Below, in pieces: positions 28,167-35,838 of a stretch of DNA of 64,000 nt; the first letter of the stretch is position 1; each line of letters begins with the position of its first letter. The notes beneath the pieces were generated by a model. That model saw only the letters and a list, made by a program, of their open reading frames with translations, searched no databases and was not told where the DNA came from. Source of the DNA: Porphyromonas gingivalis ATCC 33277 (GTDB lineage: Bacteria > Bacteroidota > Bacteroidia > Bacteroidales > Porphyromonadaceae); assembly GCF_000010505.1 (NCBI RefSeq), contig NC_010729.1:482501-546500 (forward strand), read 5' to 3'. Both the position numbers and the translations under genes were made by a program.

Positions 28167-30407
28167 TCAATGTCGTTCGGCCGACTTGACCCCATGCGTA
28201 GCACGGATCTTGCGAAGGAGGATGGATAGTGTCGAGGTATCGGGTACTTCGACCGTGAACACCCCTTCGAAGAGATTGTCCTTCGAATTGATCGAATAGG
28301 CTCGGAGCGATACGCCCGGTTCTTTATTGATGACCGAAGTTATGTTCGTCACGATGGCCAGATTGTCCTGTCCTATGACATGAAGTGTAGCCTCGTATCC
28401 GGTCGATCCCTTACCGCTCCAGCGAGCTTCGATGATGCGATAACCGTATCGGCTGAACATATCCGGCGCATTTGGGCAGTCCGTGCGGTGTATCTTGATA
28501 CCGCTATTGCTCACGAATCCGAATACGGAATCCCCGTAAATAGGATTGCAGCATTTGCCAAAGCTGTATTCCACCCCCGTCATATTGTTGTCGATAACCA
28601 ATACGTCGCTTTTTCCCCCTTTGACGGTTTCTTCCTCTTTGGGCGGATGCGCCACAAAGGTATCGGCACTGCGACGAGCTGCACCCGAACCGGCATCGCG
28701 TCTCTGCTCTTCCTCCAATTCATGAGAGTATAGCTCCAGTACCTCCTGCACATCGAGTCTGTCGGCCGCTATCTCCATATAGAAATCCGTCAGATGCTTG
28801 AACCCCTTGCGTCGTACCACGCGCGTGAATACGGCTTCTTCAAACGGCAATTTACGGTTCTTCAGACGGCGGTTCAGCAGCTCTTTGACCACGCCGATAC
28901 TGCTTTCCATCTGCAAGCGAAGCTGCTGCTTGATCTTATTGCGTGCTTTGGAACTGACCACATAGGAAAGCCAATCCTTCTTCGGGGTCTGCTGAGCAGA
29001 GGTAATGATCGAAACGGAGTCGCCATTTTCGAGCTTATGTTTGAGCGGCACATTCTTTCCATTGACATTAGCTCCGACGGCCTGACAGCCGATGCGCGAA
29101 TGGATGGCAAAAGCAAAGTCCAGCACACTGGCTCCCTGAGGCAACTTGATCAGTTCTCCCGTAGGAGTGAAAGCATAGATCTCATCGGTGAAGAGGTTCA
29201 TCTTGAAGTTTTTCACCGTCTCCGCCGAATCGTCCGAGGAGTGATCGCGTGCCTCAAGCGTCTCGCGTACGGAAGTGAGGAACTCATCCAATCCGCTCTC
29301 GCTCTTGATACCTTTGTACTTCCAGTGAGCAGCCAATCCTCTTTCGGCCACCTCGTCCATGCGACGGGAGCGAATCTGCACCTCCACCCACCGATTCTGC
29401 GGTCCCATCACCGTAACGTGGAGCGACTCATAACCGTTGCTTTTGGGGATGGAGATCCAGTCCTTCATTCGCTGTGGATTGGGCTGATACATGTCCGTGA
29501 TGATGGAATAGACATGCCAGCAGGCAGCTTTCTCATCTTTCACGGGCACATCCAATATGATTCGTATGGCAAAAAGATCGTATATGGATTCGAACTCGAT
29601 ACCCTGCTGACGAAGCTTGTTGCGAATGCTGTTGATGCTCTTGGTACGCCCCTTCATCTCGTACGGGATATTGGGCAGAGCTTCGTCCAGCCGACGGCGC
29701 AGCGGAGCGATGAAAGCTTCGATATAGGCATCGCGGCTACGCTTCGTCTCTCCGAGTTTTCTTTTGATGAAGTCGAAAGTCTGCCGGTCTGTATATTTCA
29801 GACAGAGGTCTTCCATTTCGCTCTTGATGGCATAGAGTCCGAGCCTGTGTGCCAGCGGAGCATAGAGATAAGACACCTCTGCAGCCAGGGCCGTACGCTC
29901 TTCGGCACAGACCATGTCTTTGGCCTGGCGCAGCAGATAGGAACGGTCAGCGATGATGAGCAGCACCACGCGAATATCTTCGGCGATGGAGAGGAGGAAG
30001 TGCTCGAAGTTGGCCGTATTGATAGCCGTATTGCGCATGTAGATCTCCGATGTTTTCAGCAGGAGGTCGATCAGGCGAGCCACATCTTCGCCCATGAGCT
30101 CGGCTATCTCCTCCGGTCTCATCAGTCCCTTCATCGCCGGACGATAGAAGAGGAGTGCTCCGATGGTCTCTATCCCCAGCCCGATCTCACAGGAGGCTAT
30201 GCGTGCCACTTCCATGTTGCGCAAAAGTCCGTGCATACCGTTTTTGTCGCGATCGAAACATCCCAGCTCCGTAAAACGGCTCAGCAGACTGCGTACTTTC
30301 TTCACGAGCTGCCGATCGGGAGCCAGTGTACGAATCAAACTCGCGTATGAGGAGAGGAAGCGACTCCGCTCATCGGCGGAGAAAAGAGTATTGTCGTGTA
30401 TTGTCAT
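28167..30407 (-). CDS. relA: RelA/SpoT-type (p)ppGpp synthetase
   Basis: Stringent-response enzyme of 746 residues. The synthetase domain is intact: YEMKGRTKSINSIRNKL, YDLFAIRIIL, IPKSNGYESLHVTVMGP and VEVQIRSRRMDEVAERG. The charge motif RMKD (in NPQRMKDWI) is of the RxKD type seen in bifunctional Rel/SpoT. The N-terminal hydrolase domain is degenerate: where an HD motif is expected the sequence reads ALLFYRPAMKG. C-terminal TGS (~405-465) and ACT (last ~75 residues) domains are present. It is therefore probably synthetase-only. Confidence 0.92.
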   Translation of the reverse strand: MTIHDNTLFSADERSRFLSSYASLIRTLAPDRQLVKKVRSLLSRFTELGCFDRDKNGMHGLLRNMEVARIASCEIGLGIETIGALLFYRPAMKGLMRPEEIAELMGEDVARLIDLLLKTSEIYMRNTAINTANFEHFLLSIAEDIRVVLLIIADRSYLLRQAKDMVCAEERTALAAEVSYLYAPLAHRLGLYAIKSEMEDLCLKYTDRQTFDFIKRKLGETKRSRDAYIEAFIAPLRRRLDEALPNIPYEMKGRTKSINSIRNKLRQQGIEFESIYDLFAIRIILDVPVKDEKAACWHVYSIITDMYQPNPQRMKDWISIPKSNGYESLHVTVMGPQNRWVEVQIRSRRMDEVAERGLAAHWKYKGIKSESGLDEFLTSVRETLEARDHSSDDSAETVKNFKMNLFTDEIYAFTPTGELIKLPQGASVLDFAFAIHSRIGCQAVGANVNGKNVPLKHKLENGDSVSIITSAQQTPKKDWLSYVVSSKARNKIKQQLRLQMESSIGVVKELLNRRLKNRKLPFEEAVFTRVVRRKGFKHLTDFYMEIAADRLDVQEVLELYSHELEEEQRRDAGSGAARRSADTFVAHPPKEEETVKGGKSDVLVIDNNMTGVEYSFGKCCNPIYGDSVFGFVSNSGIKIHRTDCPNAPDMFSRYGYRIIEARWSGKGSTGYEATLHVIGQDNLAIVTNITSVINKEPGVSLRAYSINSKDNLFEGVFTVEVPDTSTLSILLRKIRATHGVKSAERH

Positions 30408-30474
30408 GAGGGATACAGGATGGGATAATGAATAGTGGACGATGGATCATACTTGTAGTCGGAAAGCATATCGG

Positions 30475-31896
30475 TTAGAGCAGAGGAGAGAAAAGGCGAA
30501 CAAAGGATTCGCTGAATTTTTTTATCCGGCTTCTCTTTCGCCAGCGTTTGAGATCGAGCGGTTCGCTCTGCAACAAGTCCTCGAAGAAGATGGCTTCCAA
30601 TCGGCGGACAGTAGGCTCGTCATAGATGATACCATTGAATTCGAAGTTATTTTCCAAGCTGCGGAAGTCCATATTCGTAGAGCCGATCGAAGCCACCTGA
30701 CTATCCACCATTATCAGCTTGGAATGGAGAAACCCGTTGGTATAGAGGTGTACATGTACACCGGCCTGCAAGAGGTCCTCCACATAGGAGAAGGCAGCCA
30801 CTTGTGGCAGACGGGCATCGCTTCGTTTGGGCACCAGCAGGTGTACATCGATGCCGGCCAAAGCTGCCGTGATGAGAGCATTATTCAGTCCTTCGGTCGG
30901 AAGGAAGTAAGGAGTCTCGATATAGACATGTTCGCAGGCACGTTCGATACAGTAGATGGTGGCCTGCTCGATGGTACGCCATTGCCCTACGGGGCCGGAG
31001 CGTACGAGCTGTATCTTCACACCCTCGTCGGATACGGGTATCGGCAGATCGGGATAGTAGCCGGAGAGATTGATGACTCGTCGCGATACGACATACCAGT
31101 CCAGCAGGAAACTGCTCTGCAAACCGGCCACCACATTGCCCATCATACGGAAGTGAGTATCGCGCCACAGACCGAGCCTGTTGCCCGAGTAATAGCGATC
31201 GGCCACATTCATACCGCCCAAATAGCCTATTTTACCATCTATAACGGCTACCTTCCGATGATTGCGGTAGTTTACGCGGCTGGACAGTATGGGGAAGAAG
31301 ACCGGCATAAAAGGATAGGCTTCCACTCCGGCTCGGCGCAGTCGTTTCCAGTAGCCACGGCTCGTAGCCCACGAACCCACATGATCGAATATGACCCTCA
31401 CCTTCACGCCCTCTTGCACCTTGCGTATAAGCAGATCGGACAGGCGACTGCCCAGATGGTCATCCTCTATGACGTAGAACTGAATATGTACATGGTGGCG
31501 GGCAGCCTCTATATCGCGAAAGAAGCAGTCGAACATATCCTTCCCTGCCGTGAATATATCCGGCGGCGAGCTGAGCATGACGGGGCTGTCCGAGTTGTTG
31601 TTGATCAGCTTCATGATGGGATTCAGCTGGATATTGTTCATGGCTTCCAACTGTGCTTCGGGGATGGACAGATAGTGAGGCTTCAGCATGATGCGCTTGT
31701 ATATACGGCGGCTGACAATACGCCGTCTGCGCTGATCCTGTCCGAAAAAGATATAGACAATAAGCCCCAAGACGGGTACAAAAGAGACGACCAGAATCCA
31801 CGAAGTAGCCTTCAGCGGATTGCGATTCTCGCTGATAATGACGGCACTGACGGCAGCCGTCATCAGCATGTATACGATTATTAAGAGTGCAATCAT
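30475..31896 (-). CDS. cls: Cardiolipin synthase
   Basis: Inner membrane phospholipase-D-family enzyme (473 residues) that joins phosphatidylglycerol units into cardiolipin. Two N-terminal TM helices (~1-20 and ~32-53) precede the two HKD motifs: NHRKVAVIDGKIGYLGGMN (~215) and HSKLIMVDSQVASIGSTN (~395). Length and order match bacterial ClsA. A promoter-like box lies ~40 bp upstream. Spacing of 67 bp to the relA start suggests separate transcription. Confidence 0.93.
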   Translation of the reverse strand: MIALLIIVYMLMTAAVSAVIISENRNPLKATSWILVVSFVPVLGLIVYIFFGQDQRRRRIVSRRIYKRIMLKPHYLSIPEAQLEAMNNIQLNPIMKLINNNSDSPVMLSSPPDIFTAGKDMFDCFFRDIEAARHHVHIQFYVIEDDHLGSRLSDLLIRKVQEGVKVRVIFDHVGSWATSRGYWKRLRRAGVEAYPFMPVFFPILSSRVNYRNHRKVAVIDGKIGYLGGMNVADRYYSGNRLGLWRDTHFRMMGNVVAGLQSSFLLDWYVVSRRVINLSGYYPDLPIPVSDEGVKIQLVRSGPVGQWRTIEQATIYCIERACEHVYIETPYFLPTEGLNNALITAALAGIDVHLLVPKRSDARLPQVAAFSYVEDLLQAGVHVHLYTNGFLHSKLIMVDSQVASIGSTNMDFRSLENNFEFNGIIYDEPTVRRLEAIFFEDLLQSEPLDLKRWRKRSRIKKFSESFVRLFSPLL

Positions 31897-31934
31897 AGGT
31901 TGGTCGTCCTCTTAGGATGAAATCCGAATACGAA

Positions 31935-31942
31935 CAAAAATA
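31935..31942 (-). promoter_or_regulatory. Candidate promoter for cls
   Basis: The minus strand reads TATTTTTG, matching TAnnTTTG, ~38 bp before the cls ATG. No -33 box is clear. Confidence 0.4.
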
Positions 31943-32097
31943 GCAAGAAAACCCATGGTGAGCGACTCCCACAGGTTCCTTTTTTCTTCTCGGAGAAGAA
32001 AGACTGTCAGCTCCGAAGGAGCGATCCGAATTCGATCTGTACCTCGAAGCCGACAGTCTTTGGCATTTACGCGCGAAAAAAAGATCATTCGCAGTAC

Positions 32098-32180
32098 CGA
32101 AAAACGTGGCGCGTAAACTTTTCGGTTTTGGCTCGGGAAGTAAAAATTTCTCGCGCCGCAACGAAAAAATTCTCGCGCCG
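32098..32180. repeat. Intergenic repeat family, copy A
   Basis: CGAAAAACGTGG, then TTTTCGGTTTTGGCTCGGGA, then two TCTCGCGCC blocks separated by an AACGAAAAAAT spacer. The same order of blocks recurs at 43553-43640 (closely) and 59817-59905 (more diverged). It lies in the cls-bioG gap (31897-32359), which otherwise holds only the two promoters and no gene. Confidence 0.65.
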
Positions 32181-32344
32181 CTTTTCGGGAAAACACGCGC
32201 CGCAATCGGAGCGTTTCCGGCCTGAGAATTTCATTTTGCCCCTTTTCGATAATTATCCTTTTCCTTCCATTCGAGAGACGGCAGGGCTAAAAGGTGGAAA
32301 ATGAGAAGCCTTCAGCGAGAACGATAGAGAGCAACGAAGTTCAC

Positions 32345-32352
32345 TATCTTTG
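32345..32352 (+). promoter_or_regulatory. Candidate promoter for bioG-bioC
   Basis: TATCTTTG followed by C is a good -7 box. It ends only 7 bp before the ATG at 32360, so the transcript would be leaderless or nearly so. It also shows that an in-frame ATG at 32294 is unlikely to be the start. Confidence 0.5.
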
Positions 32353-32359
32353 CCGGCGT

Positions 32360-33046
32360 ATGCAAAAAGAATTATTCCGGCAATCTCCGGATTCCAATAA
32401 ACTCATTCTTTTTTTCAACGGCTGGGCTATGACCCGTGAAGCCGTTTCTCATTTGGCTATTCCTCCCGAATACGACTTGCTGCACGTGTGGGACTATCGA
32501 ACGGATACGCTGCACTTCGATTGGTCGCCCTACCGCGAGATATGCTTGTCGGCATGGTCTATGGGCGTATGGGCGGCCGAAAGGCTTTCGAGAGAGGGGA
32601 GGCTGCCTTCGGTCGTTTCGGCTGCAGCGATATGCGGCACCGGCTATCCGATGGACGATACGATGGGAATACCCTTGGATATCTTCCGTGGTACGCTGGA
32701 CGGTCTGACGGAAGAAAACCGCCTGCGATTCAACAGGCGGATGTGCGGAGGCAAATCGCTGAAACACCTGTTCGAGGCACTGGCAGCGCGGGAAACCGAC
32801 GAAATTAAAGCAGAGTTGGGACGCGTCTACGAGGAAGAGGAGAAGAGGCTGAAAAGCGATGATCCTCACCCTGTTGCTCCGCTTAGCTGGGATAAAGCTC
32901 TGATAGGATCAAAGGATCGGATCATACCGGCTAAGAATCAACAGGCTTTTTGGCAGATGCGAGGCTGTCGGAACATAGAGACCGTAGCGGAAGGCGATCA
33001 CTATTTGTTTAACCGTTTCACCGAATGGGAGCAGCTTTGGAGTTGA
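32360..33046 (+). CDS. bioG: BioG, pimeloyl-ACP methyl ester esterase
   Basis: Alpha/beta hydrolase of 228 residues (DUF452/BioG family) that releases pimeloyl-ACP from its methyl ester at the end of the BioC pathway in biotin synthesis. Visible motifs: ILFFNGWAM near the N-terminus, the nucleophile elbow LSAWSMGVWAAERL (~80), and a C-terminal catalytic His in GDHYLFNRF. Start 32360 was chosen because the upstream 22 codons overlap the promoter box and are not conserved-looking. It overlaps bioC by 22 bp. Confidence 0.85.
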   Translation: MQKELFRQSPDSNKLILFFNGWAMTREAVSHLAIPPEYDLLHVWDYRTDTLHFDWSPYREICLSAWSMGVWAAERLSREGRLPSVVSAAAICGTGYPMDDTMGIPLDIFRGTLDGLTEENRLRFNRRMCGGKSLKHLFEALAARETDEIKAELGRVYEEEEKRLKSDDPHPVAPLSWDKALIGSKDRIIPAKNQQAFWQMRGCRNIETVAEGDHYLFNRFTEWEQLWS

Positions 33047-33792
33047 GAGAGGTAGACAGCGAACTGGTCATCAAACGGTTTACTTCGGCTTTGCCCTACT
33101 ACGAGAAGTATGCCGTGGCGCAGCATCGTATAGGGGAGCGGCTGACCGATCTTCTAACGGCTATGGGGCGTCACCATTTCGAACATGTGCTGGAATACGG
33201 CTGCGGCTGCGGTGTCTATACGCGCCAACTGGCTCAAACCGTTACGGTAAAGCAGTGGACGCTCAATGATTTATGTCCGGTCTGCGAGGAGTATATACGC
33301 GTAAGCCCTGTTTCTTTCTATGCAGGCGAAGCCGAGACAATGCCCCACACGGATACTTACGATCTGATCACCTCGGCATCGGCCTTTCAGTGGTTCAAGG
33401 ATCCGGAGTCATTCATTCGGACGGTGGCAGACTTGTTGCGTCCCGATGGCATCTTTCTCTTCAATACTTTCTCTCCCGACAATCTTCCCGAGATAAGAAC
33501 GCTCACAAACCGAGGGCTGCACTATCCTTCGACAGAGGCACTGATGAAATGGCTGGGGGCTGCTTTTTCTGCTGTGTATAAGCATGAGGAGCGGATTGTA
33601 CTGACGTTCGATTCGCCTCGCGATGTACTCATGCACCTGAAGCGCACCGGCGTTACAGCGACACCCCGACACGAAGAGGTATGGACACGGAGCCGATTGG
33701 CACGATTCGATGAGGCGTATCGGGAACGGTTCTCCACCCCGGACGGACAAGTTACGCTGACCTATACTCCACTTTATTTCCTTGCAAAGTAG
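33025..33792 (+). CDS. bioC: BioC, malonyl-ACP O-methyltransferase
   Basis: SAM-dependent methyltransferase of 255 residues that methylates malonyl-ACP to start pimeloyl synthesis for biotin. The start region VIKRFTSALPYYEKYAVAQ is typical of BioC. SAM-binding motif I is HVLEYGCGCGVYTRQL (~52-67), and ITSASAFQWFKDPE is the conserved motif after strand 4. It overlaps the bioG end by 22 bp, implying translational coupling. In some Bacteroides the two are fused as one protein (recall); here they are separate. Confidence 0.9.
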   Translation: MGAALELREVDSELVIKRFTSALPYYEKYAVAQHRIGERLTDLLTAMGRHHFEHVLEYGCGCGVYTRQLAQTVTVKQWTLNDLCPVCEEYIRVSPVSFYAGEAETMPHTDTYDLITSASAFQWFKDPESFIRTVADLLRPDGIFLFNTFSPDNLPEIRTLTNRGLHYPSTEALMKWLGAAFSAVYKHEERIVLTFDSPRDVLMHLKRTGVTATPRHEEVWTRSRLARFDEAYRERFSTPDGQVTLTYTPLYFLAK

Positions 33793-33821
33793 GATGCAGG
33801 AGGCGGCATACGGTTACCGAT

Positions 33822-34898
33822 TTACTTAATCCATTGTCCGTTTTGGTTGTACTCGGCTATTTTTCTTTTGATATATCGTACAGCTTCTTCGATGAGGGTA
33901 TCATGGCTATTGGCCAGGTCGCTATCCAAGAGGGAGACATAGTAGTGCGGTTCTATCCCGAACTCCACATCCGCACCACTCGGATCGGTCATCCTGCCGG
34001 CTGAGTAACGAACACCCCAACCACAAGGAATCTCCGATGAGATGGGCAATCCGGCACCACCGCCGGTCTTATCGCCCATAACGGTGACGAAAGGCAGGGA
34101 CCTCATCTTCAGAACAAAATCATTGGCAGAGCTGAATACTTCCCGATTCGTCAGTAGTACTACGGGGCGCATCCATACGACTCCGGAAGAAAGCGTGTCC
34201 AAATAAAGGGGGAGAGGATCGGAAAAGGCATCGTGTGCCGGGCCGGTTTTGTGGCGGATATAGCCGGTGAGCATCTTTTCCTTGGTGAAGTGACGGGCAA
34301 ATTCGTCCGCATAAGTAAGCTGTCCTCCTCCATTGCCACGAATGTCGATGATCAGAGCCTTACACTCGGTCAGCCGCGAAAGCATACCGCTTATATTACT
34401 ATTGGAAATAGGTTTCCCAAAGCTTTCGTAGACGATGTAGCCGATACTGTCGGGAGCATGACCGTTGTATGTAAGTCTGCGGTATTTGAGTCCGCCGGCT
34501 ATACGGTAATCGTGCCCCAAATACTTGCGTCTCAGGTCGAGACTCAGATTCAGAGGATAGTCTTCGTACCATTTCCAATAATGGCCGTAGTCGAACGAGC
34601 TGCTCAGATTGACATGACCGTCTTTCAGTTCGGAGAGGAGTTGTGTCATGACGAGGAAGAGAGAGTCACTGCTCATTTGGGGACGTAAGTCCCTATAATG
34701 CTTGTGATACATATCCCGCCATGTAGAGTCCTCAGGCAGTTTGAGATCGAAAAAACAATATCCCCGATCCAAGATTTTCCATAGAGCATCGTAGTTCCGA
34801 TAGGGATCGAAGGTAAAATCTTCCTTCGTGGAGCATGAGCTGAAAGCCAATGCAGACAGGAGGATAGCGAGCAATCTCTTCATCGTCGTTCTAATCAT
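33822..34898 (-). CDS. S41-family serine protease, lipoprotein
   Basis: 358 residues. A lipoprotein signal peptide (LLAILLSALAFSSC) starts from Met 1 or more likely Met 6 (MKRLLAI). The tail-specific-protease domain shows ALIIDIRGNGGG and the catalytic Ser in LLTNREVFSSANDF; TGGGAGLP follows. There is no recognisable PDZ domain, which fits the short Bacteroidetes C-terminal-processing-like group. It overlaps the DUF3316 gene by 8 bp in a leftward operon with parC. Substrate unknown. Confidence 0.85.
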   Translation of the reverse strand: MIRTTMKRLLAILLSALAFSSCSTKEDFTFDPYRNYDALWKILDRGYCFFDLKLPEDSTWRDMYHKHYRDLRPQMSSDSLFLVMTQLLSELKDGHVNLSSSFDYGHYWKWYEDYPLNLSLDLRRKYLGHDYRIAGGLKYRRLTYNGHAPDSIGYIVYESFGKPISNSNISGMLSRLTECKALIIDIRGNGGGQLTYADEFARHFTKEKMLTGYIRHKTGPAHDAFSDPLPLYLDTLSSGVVWMRPVVLLTNREVFSSANDFVLKMRSLPFVTVMGDKTGGGAGLPISSEIPCGWGVRYSAGRMTDPSGADVEFGIEPHYYVSLLDSDLANSHDTLIEEAVRYIKRKIAEYNQNGQWIK

Positions 34899-35838
34899 GA
34901 TAGTAAAGACTGGTTCTCCGACCGGTATTCATGGCTTTGCGCCCACGGAATCGGTAAAATTCCGTGACGAAACCGATAAAAGCCGTATGACTGTGGATTC
35001 GAGTATCCAATGCGTTAAGCGAAGAGCCCAAATGGGAATAGCGATAACCGACACGAAGCGTACAGAAGTTCCGAATGGGAATATCCGCCGTTATGAGTGT
35101 CGTGAACCGAGTAAACTTGCCCGGATAAGTGAAATGCAGGGAGCCTGCAATGCCGTTATTGAGCAAAAAATTCTCGTAATAGCTCTCACCAAAACCATTT
35201 CCATAGGCTATACCGAAGAGATTGATTTGGGAGAGCAACCGAAAATACAGGGGAAAAGTTTCGGAGGGGACGTAGTATCCTATCGAGGCTTGGGCGATGG
35301 CATTGGTGTAGAGCTTCAATGTCGCAGGATTATTGCCGTTGCGTGTACTATAAATTCCTCCAAGCCCGACTTCCAAGCCCGGGCCGAATGCCAAGCGCAG
35401 ATTGTCCATCCACGCGGCTCGCAGATGCTTAGCGCCAAGGCGGTAAAGAGCCGCAGCGGAACCGTTATACAGCAGGGAATAGAAATGAGCATTATTGGCC
35501 GGATTGTCCATCAGGGCAAAATCCAGTTCATGCCCGGTACGGATCATCCAACGGGAATCGGAGACTTTGAGAGGGAACGTCTTCTCTGCCAACAAATTCA
35601 GTGTCCATCCTCCATAACGAAGGGGTGACAAATAGGTGTCGCGCGTTATGCTTCCGCCACCACCGACCATATAGGCGGAATGAATGCGGTAGGCGGACTG
35701 CTCCGTGGGCAACTCTCTACTCGAAGAATCAGTTGCAAAAGCTGTATTGCTACCGTGGGAAGAATCCTGCCCCCATGCCAACAATCCGGTGAGCAGCAGA
35801 AGCGGCAAAACAAATGCGTATCGTCTATTCGTTTTCAT
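34891..35838 (-). CDS. DUF3316-like outer membrane protein
   Basis: 315 residues with a signal peptide (to LLAWGQ), a low-complexity start (Ser/Thr-rich, residues 25-45), then a series of beta strands (GGWTLNLLAEKTFP, GPGLEVGLGGIYSTRNGNN, LRVGYRYSHLG) suggesting a small outer membrane barrel of the DUF3316 family. It overlaps parC by 14 bp and the S41 protease gene by 8 bp, so all three are coupled. Function unknown; co-expression with the protease suggests an envelope role. Confidence 0.75.
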   Translation of the reverse strand: MKTNRRYAFVLPLLLLTGLLAWGQDSSHGSNTAFATDSSSRELPTEQSAYRIHSAYMVGGGGSITRDTYLSPLRYGGWTLNLLAEKTFPLKVSDSRWMIRTGHELDFALMDNPANNAHFYSLLYNGSAAALYRLGAKHLRAAWMDNLRLAFGPGLEVGLGGIYSTRNGNNPATLKLYTNAIAQASIGYYVPSETFPLYFRLLSQINLFGIAYGNGFGESYYENFLLNNGIAGSLHFTYPGKFTRFTTLITADIPIRNFCTLRVGYRYSHLGSSLNALDTRIHSHTAFIGFVTEFYRFRGRKAMNTGRRTSLYYHD

